A stretch of 17,656 bases of DNA from AWTP1-13 sp035550075 (GCA_035550075.1 DASZQG010000101.1:1-17656); one strand, 5' to 3'. Shown: positions 1 through 8,203, counted from the first letter of the stretch. A program made the numbers and translations. Notes: generated by a model from the letters alone, not told the origin.

Positions 1-2
1 TG

Positions 3-95
3 CCGAATGTCGAATGTCTCTTCGTGGCGCGCTTCGACGTTCCGCTGCAGTGGGGCGACGGAGGGTATTGTGCCTATCGCGTCGGCGTCGCCTGA
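3..95 (+). CDS. possible 3' end of an unidentified gene cut by the window start
   Basis: Frame 3 is open from the first bases to a TGA at 93-95 and gives about 30 residues with a protein-like composition (acidic, aromatic and hydrophobic residues mixed, including VARFDVPLQWGDGGY). The other frames here read as arginine- or serine-rich strings typical of shadow frames. The fragment is too short to assign a family. A minus-strand frame is also open from 225 to the window start, but its translation is a run of arginines and looks artefactual. What is seen is only an open frame with reasonable composition. That it is a gene tail is an inference. Confidence 0.3.
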   Translation, partial: PNVECLFVARFDVPLQWGDGGYCAYRVGVA

Positions 96-513
96 TGGTC
101 GCGCGAACCGTCCTCTGTTGATTGAGAAACGGCTCTACCAGAGGCCATACGCGCTTAACTTCTGCGAAAGAGGGTCCAAGCGTCTCCGACGGCAGAAGAT
201 CATCTCCAGCCTCTCTACCGGCCATTGACGTTTAATACGGGAATCTTCCATTCGCGGTCTTATAGGCCTGCAATTCAATAATTTCGTGCAAATACGGAGC
301 GCCATGTGTATCGCGCAAAATTGTAATTAGCATTCATCTCGTCCAACTCTGCCTGGCGCTGTACGCGCCAACGTATTCGTAGTCGCGTCATGCAGATGAA
401 TTGCACCATCCACATCGATTTTTGTCGGGAGATTCCCTATACCTTGATTGAAGAAGTCTCTCGCCGTTGCAGCGTACTCGGCGGAGCTTGCCGCGCCGAG
501 GAACACGCTCAAC
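96..513. other. gene-free stretch upstream of the TerC gene
   Basis: About 420 bases without a convincing gene. The part from about 225 to 330 is more AT-rich than its surroundings, as expected for a promoter region. A weak sigma70-like candidate is TCGATT (415-420), a 17-base spacer and TATACC (438-443). Each hexamer matches only three or four of six consensus bases, so this is low confidence. The short open frames across this stretch do not resemble proteins. I see no repeat, RNA gene or terminator here. Confidence 0.4.
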
Positions 514-1254
514 ATGAACGCATTGCTGACCCTTGCTTCGGATCCCGCGACCTGGGCCGCCCTGATCACGCTAATCGCGATGGAAGTGGTGCTCGGCATC
601 GACAATCTCATCTTCATCTCCATCCTCACTAACAAGCTGCCAGAACATCAACGCGACAGGGCGCGGCGCATCGGCATCGCGCTCGCGCTGATTCTCCGGC
701 TGCTGCTGCTCGCCACCGTTGCCATTATCGTCAAGCTCACCGCGCCAATCTTCAGCGTCCTCGGCCACGGCTTCTCCTGGCGGGACTTGATCCTCATCGC
801 GGGCGGTCTGTTCCTAGTGTGGAAGGCGACGAAAGAGATCCATCACCGAGTCGACCCCGATCCAAACCCGGATCTATTCGACCGGCGCGGCGCCAGTCTC
901 GGCTTCGCGGCAACCCTGGGGCAGATTGCGTTGCTTGATCTCGTGTTCTCAATCGACAGCATTATTACCGCTGTCGGTATGACACAGCATGTGCCGATCA
1001 TGGTGATAGCGGTACTGGTCACGGTGGCGGTGATGCTGGTAGCCGCTACGCCTCTTGCCAATTTTATCAACAACAACCCGACGATCGTGATGCTAGCGTT
1101 GGGCTTCTTGCTGATGATCGGAACGGTGCTGATTGCGGAGGGCTTTGGTGCACAGGTGCCGAAGGGATACATCTACGCGGCGATGGCCTTCTCGGCGCTA
1201 GTGGAAGGCTTGAACATGCTTGACCGGAAGGCGCGCTCAAGGCACCGAGACTAG
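514..1254 (+). CDS. TerC-family integral membrane protein
   Basis: A polytopic inner-membrane protein of 246 residues in the TerC superfamily (YgdQ/YoaE-like branch). Characterised members of the family are linked to tellurite resistance and to metal, notably Mn(II), efflux. The hallmark acidic motif EVVLGIDN lies near residues 24-31 in the first helix, and its internal-repeat partner LVFSIDSIITAVG lies in the second half. About seven hydrophobic helices alternate with a cytoplasmic loop rich in Asp, Pro and His (near DPDPNPDLF). I chose the ATG at 514 because AGGA (499-502) sits 11 bases upstream. An in-frame TTG at 448 would add 22 residues that are not family-like. The gene stands ahead of two stress-protein genes and a VIT1-type metal transporter, which fits a metal-stress role. 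The substrate is not determinable from sequence. Confidence 0.9.
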   Translation: MNALLTLASDPATWAALITLIAMEVVLGIDNLIFISILTNKLPEHQRDRARRIGIALALILRLLLLATVAIIVKLTAPIFSVLGHGFSWRDLILIAGGLFLVWKATKEIHHRVDPDPNPDLFDRRGASLGFAATLGQIALLDLVFSIDSIITAVGMTQHVPIMVIAVLVTVAVMLVAATPLANFINNNPTIVMLALGFLLMIGTVLIAEGFGAQVPKGYIYAAMAFSALVEGLNMLDRKARSRHRD

Positions 1255-1300
1255 GAGATGACTTGAGAGAGATGCCTTTCACTATTGACGCCCGGGAAAG

Positions 1301-1316
1301 GAGCAGGGCCTTGCTC
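1301..1316 (+). terminator. weak hairpin after the TerC gene
   Basis: GAGCA and TGCTC flank a GGGCCT core, giving a short stem-loop about 47 bases after the TerC stop codon. No T-run follows, so a Rho-independent terminator is doubtful. It could be a transcript-end structure. Confidence 0.2.
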
Positions 1317-1406
1317 GGATTCACCATAAGTGAGGACGCCGCGGGGATCGCTGTCTCACCCGCACTCTCTGTAAATTAGTCAGTGCAGGGAACGGCGTCC
1401 TTGCCT

Positions 1407-1420
1407 TTGACCTATATCAA
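1407..1420 (+). promoter_or_regulatory. FNR/FixK-type (anaerobox) binding site upstream of usp1
   Basis: TTGACCTATATCAA matches the FNR/FixK consensus TTGAT-N4-ATCAA at nine of ten informative bases. Its centre is about 56 bases before the usp start codon. If it works as a class II site at -41.5, transcription would start near 1455, with the weak hexamer CATTCT (1443-1448) in the -10 position. Universal stress genes in alphaproteobacteria are often controlled by FNR/FixK-type regulators under low oxygen. The match is seen in the sequence; function is inferred. Confidence 0.6.
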
Positions 1421-1469
1421 CGACGAATAGCAGTCGGGCGAGCATTCTTTAGTTTTTGAGGCTCTGCCC

Positions 1470-1898
1470 ATGCACAAGCTTCTGGTTCCGTTCGACAACT
1501 CGGACAACGCCAAGCGTGCCTTGCAGCACGCAATCCAGCTCGCCAAACAGAACACGGCGATGGAGCTTGTTATCGTCCATGCGCACGAGCCTCCTATCGT
1601 CTATGGCGAAATCGCGATCTACATGCCCGAGGAGCGCGCTAAGGAGCTGCAGCGCCAGCACAGCGAGGCGGTTCTCAAGGCGGGCGTCGAAATTGCTAAG
1701 GAGGCTGGCGTCACGTTCACGAGCGAGATCCTCATTGGCGACATCGCCAAGTCCGTCGTCTCGTGCGCCGAGAAGCACGGGTGCGACGGCATCGTGATGG
1801 GCACACGCGGCATGGGCGCCGTCGGCAACCTCCTCATGGGGTCAATCGCGACGAAAGTGATCCATCTCACGAAGCTCCCGGTGACGCTGGTGAAGTAG
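1470..1898 (+). CDS. universal stress protein, UspA family (usp1)
   Basis: A single-domain cytoplasmic Usp of 142 residues, the normal family length. It opens with the beta1 strand HKLLVPFDNSDNAKRAL and carries the nucleotide-binding pattern G-x2-G-x9-G-S at G111, G114, G124 and S125 (from GTRGMGAVGN). This indicates the ATP-binding UspFG/MJ0577-like type. The start is supported by TGAGG eight bases before the ATG. Such proteins bind ATP and aid survival under starvation, oxidative or low-oxygen stress. The FNR/FixK-like box at 1407-1420 suggests induction when oxygen falls. A second Usp gene follows 215 bases downstream. The family assignment is secure; the exact role is unknown. Confidence 0.95.
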   Translation: MHKLLVPFDNSDNAKRALQHAIQLAKQNTAMELVIVHAHEPPIVYGEIAIYMPEERAKELQRQHSEAVLKAGVEIAKEAGVTFTSEILIGDIAKSVVSCAEKHGCDGIVMGTRGMGAVGNLLMGSIATKVIHLTKLPVTLVK

Positions 1899-1920
1899 GG
1901 CTCGTCAGAGCCGCGGCTTT
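1899..1920 (+). terminator. short hairpin directly after usp1
   Basis: Directly after the usp1 stop, GGCTC (1899-1903) and GAGCC (1908-1912) form a perfect 5-bp stem with a GTCA loop. It is followed by GCGGCTTT. The stem is short and the T-run is only three bases, so termination would be inefficient. Confidence 0.3.
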
Positions 1921-1931
1921 CGGGAGCGGTG

Positions 1932-1985
1932 GACCAGGCGATCGTGGCGGGGCCGCACGGAGGCGTCATTGCTTGCTGCCTGGTC
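1932..1985. repeat. 8-bp inverted repeat in the usp1-usp2 spacer
   Basis: GACCAGGC at 1932-1939 is the perfect reverse complement of GCCTGGTC at 1978-1985, separated by 38 bases. It could pair in RNA as a long-loop hairpin or be coincidental. It lies in the 215-base spacer between the two usp genes. Confidence 0.3.
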
Positions 1986-2113
1986 GCAGTTTCTTGATGC
2001 TCGATTTTGATCGCGGTCGCTGGGTTCTGGCCTACTCGGTACGGTGATATTGTCGCGGAAAAGACACGGCTTAGCGGAGCCTGGATCGGCGTGATCGTGA
2101 CCCGAGGACCAGC

Positions 2114-2551
2114 ATGTACAGGCACATCCTGATCGCCACCGACGGATCGGAATTGGCCGAAAAGGCCGTGACAGATGCCCTGGCCCTCGCCAAAGCGCTT
2201 GGGGCAAGGGTAACCGCAGTAACCGTGACGGACATGTATCCGACGGGTCCTTACAGCGCGATCCCAACACCGTCGATGGTTGAGCGCTACGAGGACGACG
2301 CAGCAGAGAACGCGAACAAGATACTCGCGTCGGTGAGCGCGGCCGCCAAGAAACTTGGCGTTACCTGCGAGACGAGACACGTCAAGGACCAAATGCCCGC
2401 GGAAGGTATTGTGTCCGCGGCCACCGAAGGTGGGTGCGACTTGATCGTCATGTCATCGCACGGGCGCCGGGGCGTGGCGCGCGTCCTGCTGGGGAGCCAA
2501 GCGCAAAAGGTCATCACATACAGTCCGGTCCCCGTGCTTGTCTGCCGGTGA
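2114..2551 (+). CDS. universal stress protein, UspA family (usp2)
   Basis: A single-domain Usp of 145 residues, different in sequence from usp1. It starts YRHILIATDGSELAEKAV, with the D-G-S nucleotide-contact motif after beta1, and ends with a nucleotide-binding loop of the form S-x-H-G-x9-G-S (S115, H116, G117, G127, S128). Here the first glycine of the usual pattern is replaced by serine, a common variant. A GAGGA ribosome-binding site lies just upstream of the ATG. It sits between usp1 and the VIT1-type transporter gene, only 53 bases from the latter start, so the two are probably cotranscribed. The family call is firm; the stress it answers to is not known. Confidence 0.95.
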   Translation: MYRHILIATDGSELAEKAVTDALALAKALGARVTAVTVTDMYPTGPYSAIPTPSMVERYEDDAAENANKILASVSAAAKKLGVTCETRHVKDQMPAEGIVSAATEGGCDLIVMSSHGRRGVARVLLGSQAQKVITYSPVPVLVCR

Positions 2552-2604
2552 CTTTCTGCGAGCTGGGACACGCACCCGGTCCAAGAACGGAGCCGACAAC
2601 AGCC

Positions 2605-3303
2605 ATGAGACCTCACGTCCATCCCGAGAGCCACTTGGTGGAGCGCATCGGTTGGCTGCGGGCGGCGGTGCTGGGGGCCAATGACGGCATCGTGTCGACC
2701 GCGAGCCTGATTGTCGGCGTGGCCGCCGCATCGACGCGGGTCAGCGACATCCTGATCGCCGGGATCGCCGGGCTCGTGGCCGGCGCAATGTCGATGGCGG
2801 CCGGCGAGTACGTGTCGGTAAGCTCGCAATCGGATGCCGAGCAGGCGGATCTGGCGCGCGAACGCCGCGAGCTGAAAGACGACATCGCTTTCGAGCGCCA
2901 GGAACTAGCCGACATTTATGTCAAACGCGGCTTGGATCCCGAGCTGGCGAAGCAAGTCGCGCAACAGCTCATGGCAAAGGATGCCCTGGGCGCACACGCC
3001 CGCGACGAGCTGGGGATTTCCGAGGTGACCACGGCGCGACCCGTGCAGGCTGCACTGACCTCCGCTGCAACCTTCGCGGCCGGGGCGGCCATGCCATTGC
3101 TGATGGCACTCTTCGCACCCCTGGGCTACCTGGTGCCGATCGTTTCGATAGCCTCGCTGGTATTCCTCGGCGTGCTGGGCGCGATCGGCGCGCTGGCCGG
3201 AGGCGCCGACGTCGTGCGGGCTACCGCGCGCGTGACCTTCTGGGGCGCCCTTGCCATGGCGGCGACGGCGGGCATTGGAAAAATCTTCGGGACGATCGTC
3301 TGA
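2605..3303 (+). CDS. VIT1/CCC1-family Fe(II)/Mn(II) transporter
   Basis: A membrane protein of 232 residues of the vacuolar iron transporter (CCC1/VIT1) family, which moves Fe2+ or Mn2+ out of the cytoplasm in exchange for protons. Family signatures are visible: the first helix AAVLGANDGIVSTASLIVG (residues 20-38), the second helix with MSMAAGEYVSVSSQSDAE (62-79), and a cytoplasmic Glu-rich metal-binding segment (about 79-126, with many E and D residues around ERREL, AFERQELAD and DPELAKQ). Three further helices follow (about 150-232). The ATG at 2605 is chosen because the family N-terminus with its HPESHL element starts here. A longer in-frame reading from 2434 runs back into usp2. It stands next to TerC and Usp genes, in keeping with a metal/oxidative-stress block. 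Confidence 0.92.
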   Translation: MRPHVHPESHLVERIGWLRAAVLGANDGIVSTASLIVGVAAASTRVSDILIAGIAGLVAGAMSMAAGEYVSVSSQSDAEQADLARERRELKDDIAFERQELADIYVKRGLDPELAKQVAQQLMAKDALGAHARDELGISEVTTARPVQAALTSAATFAAGAAMPLLMALFAPLGYLVPIVSIASLVFLGVLGAIGALAGGADVVRATARVTFWGALAMAATAGIGKIFGTIV

Positions 3304-3318
3304 GCTGAAAACCCGGAC

Positions 3319-3624
3319 TCAATTGTGCGGATCGATCCGGAGACAATAGCTGGCAACCGTTTCCAGGCACGAGAGAGCCTGCGCACCGGCCTGGATGCGG
3401 TTGATCAACCACAGGCCCATCACGAGCAGCAGGGTAACGACCGCAGCCGCTGCCAGGTTCTGGATGAGACGCAGGCGATGCTCCTCGGCTTCGAGCTGCC
3501 GGAGCGGATCCATGATGGGAGCGGTCGCCCGCTTTCGCATGGTCTGACGTCGAAACGCAAGGATCTGCGCCCCGCCCGCCAGTGATGCGCTAGTCCTGCT
3601 GCGAGGTGCCCGGGTCATCGCCAT
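3319..3624 (-). CDS. small single-helix membrane protein downstream of the RND pump
   Basis: I do not recognise the family of this 101-residue protein. It has a basic N-terminal stretch (many Arg up to about residue 36), a short charged segment beginning MDPLRQLEAEEHRLRLIQ, one hydrophobic helix (about residues 58-75) and a tail with two cysteines (SCLETVASYCL). The start is 12 bases after the RND stop, with GGGTGGGGG just ahead of the ATG. An in-frame ATG at 3618, or the later one opening the MDPLRQ segment, is also possible. Its position as the last gene of the efflux operon suggests a small accessory subunit, but it could be unrelated. Its convergent neighbour is the VIT1-type gene, 15 bases away. 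Confidence 0.55.
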   Translation of the reverse strand: MAMTRAPRSRTSASLAGGAQILAFRRQTMRKRATAPIMDPLRQLEAEEHRLRLIQNLAAAAVVTLLLVMGLWLINRIQAGAQALSCLETVASYCLRIDPHN

Positions 3625-3636
3625 CCCCCACCCAAA

Positions 3637-6600
3637 TCATTCGGCGGCGGCCCGGTGTCCCGCATCTTTCGCGGCAGGACTTGCCTTCGCAGCGATCCGG
3701 TTCAGATAGCCTGAGAGCCGGTCGAGATAGATATAAATCACCGGGGTCGTGAACAGTGTCAGCGCTTGGCTGACCAACAGGCCGCCAACCATGGCGTAGC
3801 CCAGCGGCTGACGGATTTCCGCGCCCGTTCCCGCGCCCAGCATCAGCGGCACGCCGCCCAGGAGCGCCGCGGCCGTGGTCATCATGATGGGGCGGAAGCG
3901 AAGCAGGGCGGCCTTGCGCACCGCCTCGGCCGCGGAAAGGTGCTCCTCGCGCTCGGCCGTGATCGCGAAGTCAACCATCATGATCCCGTTTTTCTTCACA
4001 ATGCCGATCAGCAGGATGGCGCCGATCATGGCGACAAGGCTGAAGTCGAAACCGAACAGCATGAGCGCGGCGATCGCGCCCGCGCCCGCAGAGGGCAGTG
4101 TCGAGAGGATCGTGAGCGGATGGATGTAGCTCTCGTAAAGCACGCCAAGGATCAGATAGACCACGAACAGGGCGGCCAGGATCAACATCGGCACGGTGCG
4201 CAGCGAGGCCTGGAACGCCTGCGCGTTGCCCTGGAAAGTGCCGATCACGGAGGCCGGCATCTGCATCTCGCGCTGGGCGCGCTCGATGGCTTCGGTCGCG
4301 GTGCCGAGCGATGCGCCCTGCGCCAGGTTGAAGCTGATCGTGACAGCCGGAAACTGGCCCTGGTGGCTGATGGAAAGCGGCTTGATCTCGCGCGTGGTCC
4401 ACTTGGCGAACGTCGCCAGCGGCACCTGCTGCCCGGTGGTGGGCGACTTGATGAAGATCTTGTCGAGGCTTGAGACTGAGCCCTGCAGTTCGGGCAGGAT
4501 CTCCATCACCACGTGGTAGCTGTTCTGCTGGGTGAAATATTGCGCGATCTGGCGCTGGCCGAAAGCGTCGTAAAGCGTGTCGTCGATGAGCTGCGGCGTG
4601 AGCCCGTACCTCGAGGCTTGATCGCGATCGATGCTGAGCGTGAGGGCCGTCCCGGACATCTGCTGGTCCGACGCCACATCGCGCAGCTCGGGGATCGCCT
4701 TCAGCTTTTCGAGAACCTTCGGTGCCCACTCGTCCAGTTCGTCGATATCCGCATCCTGCAGCGTGTACTGGAATTGCGTGCGCGACAGGCGGCCGCCGAC
4801 GTTCACATCCTGCGCCGACTGGAGGAACAGCCGCGCGCCCTCCACCTTCGCCAGTTTCGGCCGCAGGCGGGCGATGACCTGATCGGCGGAGGCGTCGCGC
4901 TCGCCCTTGGGCTTGAGCGTGATGAAAAAGCGGCCGTTGTTGATGGTCGAGGTCGACCCGCCCGAGCCGATCGCCATGGCGTAGGTGGCCACCGCGGGGT
5001 CCGCGCCGATGATCGCGCCAAGTTCCTCCTGGTGGTGGAGCATGGCCGCAAACGAGGTGTCCTGGCCAGCCTCGGAGATGCCCGTGATCAGGCCGGTATC
5101 CTGTTGCGGAAAGAAACCTTTCGGGATCGTCAGGAACAGCATGATGGTCAACGCCAAGGTCGCCAGGAACACGCAGAACGTCGCGAACTGGTGCCGCAAG
5201 ACGCGGTCGAGCCCGCGCTCATAGGCACCGAGCAGCCTGTCGAACGCGCGCTCGGTGAAGCGGTAGAAGCGCCCGTGGCCCGCTTCCGTCTCCCGCCGCA
5301 GGAAGCGCGAGGCCAGCATGGGCGTCAGCGTCAGGGCCACGAACGCCGAAACCGCGATGCACATGGTTGTGGTGACGGCAAACTCGCGAAACAGCCGGCC
5401 GATGATGCCGCCCAGCAGCAGCAGCGGAATGAACACGGCCACCAGAGAGATGCTGATCGAGAGGATGGTGAAGGCGATCTCGCTGGAACCGCGTAGCGCG
5501 GCTTCGAAAGGCTTCATCCCACCTTCGACGTGGCGCACGATGTTTTCCAGCATAACGATGGCGTCGTCGACGACGAAACCGACCGAGATGGTGAGCGCCA
5601 TCAGCGAGATGTTGTCGATGCTGTAGCCGAGCAGGTACATGAGCCCGCACGCTCCGAGCAGCGACAGCGGCACCGTGACGCTCGGAATGACCGTCGCCCA
5701 GAACGTTCGCAGGAAGACGAAGATCACTCCCACCACGAGGGTGATGGTAATGAGCAGTGTGAGCTCGACGTCCTCCACCGAAGCCCGGATCGTCTGGGTG
5801 CGGTCGCTCATGATGTCGACGTGAAGCGAAGGGGGCATGTTCGCCCGCAGCCGCGGCAGCTCCGCCTTGATGCGTTCGACGGTGTCGATGACGTTGGCGC
5901 CGGGCTGCTTGAAGACGACGAGAAACACGCCGCGCTTTCCCTGCGCCCAGGCCGCCTTCTTGGAGTCCTCCGGTCCCGCCACCGCCTGCCCGATGTCGCG
6001 CACGCGAAGCGGCGCACCGTTGCGGAACGCGATGATCACATTGTTCCAGGCCTCGGCCGCCGTGAGCTGATCGTTGGCGTAGATTGTGTAGCTGCGAACC
6101 TCGCCATCGATGCTCCCCTTCGGAGAGTTGACGGTCGAGATCGAAAGCTGGTTGCGGACGTCCTCCAGCGACAGGTTCTTGGCCACCAGCTTGGCAGGGT
6201 CGAGTTGGATGCGGATCGCAGGCTTCTGCTCGCCACCGATTGTCACCTGCCCGACGCCCGAGACCTGGCTGATCTGCTGCGCGAGCTTGGTGTCGGCGTT
6301 GTCGTCGAGTTCGGTGAGGGGCATCGTGTCAGAGGTTGCCGACAGGATCAGGATCGGCTTGTCGGCCGGATTGACCTTGCGGTAGGTCGGAGGCGCGGGC
6401 AGGTTGCGCGGTAGCTGCCCGCTGGCGGCATTGATGGCGGCCTGAATGTCGTTGGCTGCGGCGTCGATGTTGCGGTCGAGATCGAACTGGACGACGACGG
6501 TGGTGTTGGCGAGGCCGCTGCTGGATGTCGTCTGTGTGACCCCAGGGATTTGCGCGAACTGACGTTCGAGCGGCTGCGCCACGGTTGAGGCCATGGTTTC

Positions 6601-6774
6601 GGCGCTGGCCCCGGGAAGCTGGGCCGACACCTGAATGGTCGGGAAGTCGACGCTCGGCAGCGGCGCAACCGGCAGGTTCTGATAGGCGACGATGCCGACG
6701 AACAGGACCCCGACCATGATCAGCGACGTCGCGATCGGGAAGCGGATGAAGGGCGCGGAAATGCTGCCGTTCAT
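3637..6774 (-). CDS. RND multidrug efflux permease, MdtB/MdtC-like (HAE-1)
   Basis: A proton-driven RND pump of 1045 residues, the full family length, which exports drugs or other amphiphilic compounds from the inner membrane and periplasm to an outer-membrane channel. It opens with MNGSISAPFIRFPIATSL and has the porter-domain motif AQLPGASAETM (51-61). The TM4 proton-relay segment is GFVVDDAIVMLENIVRH, with D403 and D404 matching AcrB D407/D408. The late helix LIGIVKKNGIMMVDFA carries the relay lysine. Two similar halves of about 500 residues each follow the usual layout. The start codon overlaps the stop of the upstream fusion-protein gene by ATGA, showing translational coupling. E. coli MdtABC uses two different RND subunits, but here there is only one, so a homotrimer is likely. 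No outer-membrane factor gene is present. Confidence 0.95.
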   Translation of the reverse strand: MNGSISAPFIRFPIATSLIMVGVLFVGIVAYQNLPVAPLPSVDFPTIQVSAQLPGASAETMASTVAQPLERQFAQIPGVTQTTSSSGLANTTVVVQFDLDRNIDAAANDIQAAINAASGQLPRNLPAPPTYRKVNPADKPILILSATSDTMPLTELDDNADTKLAQQISQVSGVGQVTIGGEQKPAIRIQLDPAKLVAKNLSLEDVRNQLSISTVNSPKGSIDGEVRSYTIYANDQLTAAEAWNNVIIAFRNGAPLRVRDIGQAVAGPEDSKKAAWAQGKRGVFLVVFKQPGANVIDTVERIKAELPRLRANMPPSLHVDIMSDRTQTIRASVEDVELTLLITITLVVGVIFVFLRTFWATVIPSVTVPLSLLGACGLMYLLGYSIDNISLMALTISVGFVVDDAIVMLENIVRHVEGGMKPFEAALRGSSEIAFTILSISISLVAVFIPLLLLGGIIGRLFREFAVTTTMCIAVSAFVALTLTPMLASRFLRRETEAGHGRFYRFTERAFDRLLGAYERGLDRVLRHQFATFCVFLATLALTIMLFLTIPKGFFPQQDTGLITGISEAGQDTSFAAMLHHQEELGAIIGADPAVATYAMAIGSGGSTSTINNGRFFITLKPKGERDASADQVIARLRPKLAKVEGARLFLQSAQDVNVGGRLSRTQFQYTLQDADIDELDEWAPKVLEKLKAIPELRDVASDQQMSGTALTLSIDRDQASRYGLTPQLIDDTLYDAFGQRQIAQYFTQQNSYHVVMEILPELQGSVSSLDKIFIKSPTTGQQVPLATFAKWTTREIKPLSISHQGQFPAVTISFNLAQGASLGTATEAIERAQREMQMPASVIGTFQGNAQAFQASLRTVPMLILAALFVVYLILGVLYESYIHPLTILSTLPSAGAGAIAALMLFGFDFSLVAMIGAILLIGIVKKNGIMMVDFAITAEREEHLSAAEAVRKAALLRFRPIMMTTAAALLGGVPLMLGAGTGAEIRQPLGYAMVGGLLVSQALTLFTTPVIYIYLDRLSGYLNRIAAKASPAAKDAGHRAAAE

Positions 6775-7997
6775 GGCCGATCGGGTCCAGCTGGGGCTTT
6801 TGCTTGGGGGCTGGCATTGCTTTGCATATCGAGCACTTGCACAGGCCCACCCGGCTGCACGCGATAAAACCCGGAGGTGACGATGCGTTCGCCAGGCGCG
6901 AGGCCCTTGCTGACCAGCGCTTGGCCGTCAGCGATCCGGGGGACCTCCAGGTTGCGCAATTCCGCAGTCTGGTCGTCGCGCACGACGTAGGCGAAGAGCC
7001 CGTTCGGGCCGCGCTGCACGGCGCTGTCGGGAACCACCACGACATCCTTGATGATCCTGATGAGAAGTCTGGTAGTGACCGAGAGGCCCGGCCAAAGCAC
7101 GCGGTCCTTGTTGTCGAAATTTGCCTTGAGGCGGATGGTCCCGGTGGCAGGATCGACCTGGTTGTCGATGAGCCGCAGCGTGCCCCTGGCCAGCACGGTC
7201 TTGCCATCGGAGGTGCTGGCGGTGACCCGAAGCGGCCCCTCCTTCATGGCAGCGGTGATGGCGGGCAGTTCCTGTTCGGGCGCAGTAAAGAGCACGGCGA
7301 TCGGCTCGACCTGGGTAATCGTCAGAATGCCGTTCTGGTCGGTGGCGTGAACGATGTTACCGGGGTCGACGAGGCGAAACCCGGCACGGCCGGTCAGCGG
7401 CGAGCGGATCGTCGTATAGCCGAGCTGCACCTTGGCCGCCTCCACCGCCGCCGTATCGGCCTGCACCAGGGCCGCGGCGCTGGCCACCGCGGCGACCCGC
7501 TGGTCCAGGAGCTGCTGGGTGGCGTTGCCCTGTTTGGAAAGAACCGATGTGCGTTCAAGGTCCTGTTTGGCGTTGCGTAGGCTTGCGGTGTCCTGCGCGA
7601 GCTTGGCATTGGCCTGGTCGAGCGCGGCTTGAAACGGCGCTGGATCAATCTGCGCCAGCAGGTCGCCTTGCTTGACGATCTCACCTTCCTCGAACCCGAC
7701 CTTGATGATCTGCCCATCAACCCGAGAGCGCACCGTGACCGTGTTGATCGGCTGCACGGTGCCCAGTCCATCGAGGAAGACAGGGAAATCTTGCTTTTCC
7801 ACGGACGCGGCATGAACGGGAGCTGGACCCCCGCCCGCCTTGCGATTCCCTTGCGTCGATGCCGCTGGCTTGGCTGCGAAATAGCCGCTGTGCTGCCAGG
7901 CCCAGGCGGCGCCGGCCAGCACGGCAATCACGGGCGCAATCCACCAAAGCCTACGCTTGCGAAACTTGTGGCGCCGCTGCTGGTTTGTCTGCAGCAT
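6771..7997 (-). CDS. RND efflux membrane-fusion protein, MdtA-like (HlyD family)
   Basis: A periplasmic adaptor of 408 residues that links the RND pump to an outer-membrane channel. It has a basic N-terminus and one membrane anchor (about residues 18-34) with no lipobox, so it is anchored by a signal helix rather than by lipid. The lipoyl/barrel-sandwich half appears as VTVRSRVDGQIIKVGFEEG and GDLLAQIDPAPF. It is followed by an Ala/Gln-rich coiled-coil hairpin and then the second lipoyl half with TTIRSPLTGRAGFRLVDPG. The beta-barrel and membrane-proximal domains follow, ending in a Pro/Ala-rich tail. AAGG about seven bases before the ATG serves as ribosome-binding site. It is the first gene of the minus-strand operon with the RND permease. 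No local regulator gene was seen. Confidence 0.94.
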   Translation of the reverse strand: MLQTNQQRRHKFRKRRLWWIAPVIAVLAGAAWAWQHSGYFAAKPAASTQGNRKAGGGPAPVHAASVEKQDFPVFLDGLGTVQPINTVTVRSRVDGQIIKVGFEEGEIVKQGDLLAQIDPAPFQAALDQANAKLAQDTASLRNAKQDLERTSVLSKQGNATQQLLDQRVAAVASAAALVQADTAAVEAAKVQLGYTTIRSPLTGRAGFRLVDPGNIVHATDQNGILTITQVEPIAVLFTAPEQELPAITAAMKEGPLRVTASTSDGKTVLARGTLRLIDNQVDPATGTIRLKANFDNKDRVLWPGLSVTTRLLIRIIKDVVVVPDSAVQRGPNGLFAYVVRDDQTAELRNLEVPRIADGQALVSKGLAPGERIVTSGFYRVQPGGPVQVLDMQSNASPQAKAPAGPDRP

Positions 7998-8203
7998 CTG
8001 TCAGCCTTGCCGTGGCGTGATGACCGTAGCCTTGCCTTCGAGAACTTGCGGCCGTTACCAAACGGTTGTTGACAGCCGCGGCAGAGGCAACGCCCTCCCC
8101 ATGCGGATACAGCCCGTGGCGGGCCCCGGAGTGAAGCGCCCACCAGTAACGCGCCAATGCGCGAAGACCCGTCGCTGAAGAACGATCGATAGCCGCAATG
8201 GCG

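Noticed and set aside
7..228. 73-residue open frame at the window start
   Set aside because: Low-complexity basic/serine-rich translation, no recognisable family. Another frame (3-95) reads more like protein.
448..513. TTG start extending the TerC protein by 22 residues
   Set aside because: The extension is not family-like, and the ATG at 514 has its own AGGA site.
1301..1316. Efficient Rho-independent terminator after the TerC gene
   Set aside because: The stem lacks a following T-run. It is kept only as a weak hairpin.
2434..2604. N-terminal extension of the VIT1-type transporter
   Set aside because: It lies within usp2 in another frame and reads as a shadow. Family homology begins at 2605.
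4513..5496. 327-residue plus-strand open frame, and another at 5530-6414
   Set aside because: Antisense shadows of the RND gene, rich in Arg, Asp, Gln and His with no hydrophobic pattern.
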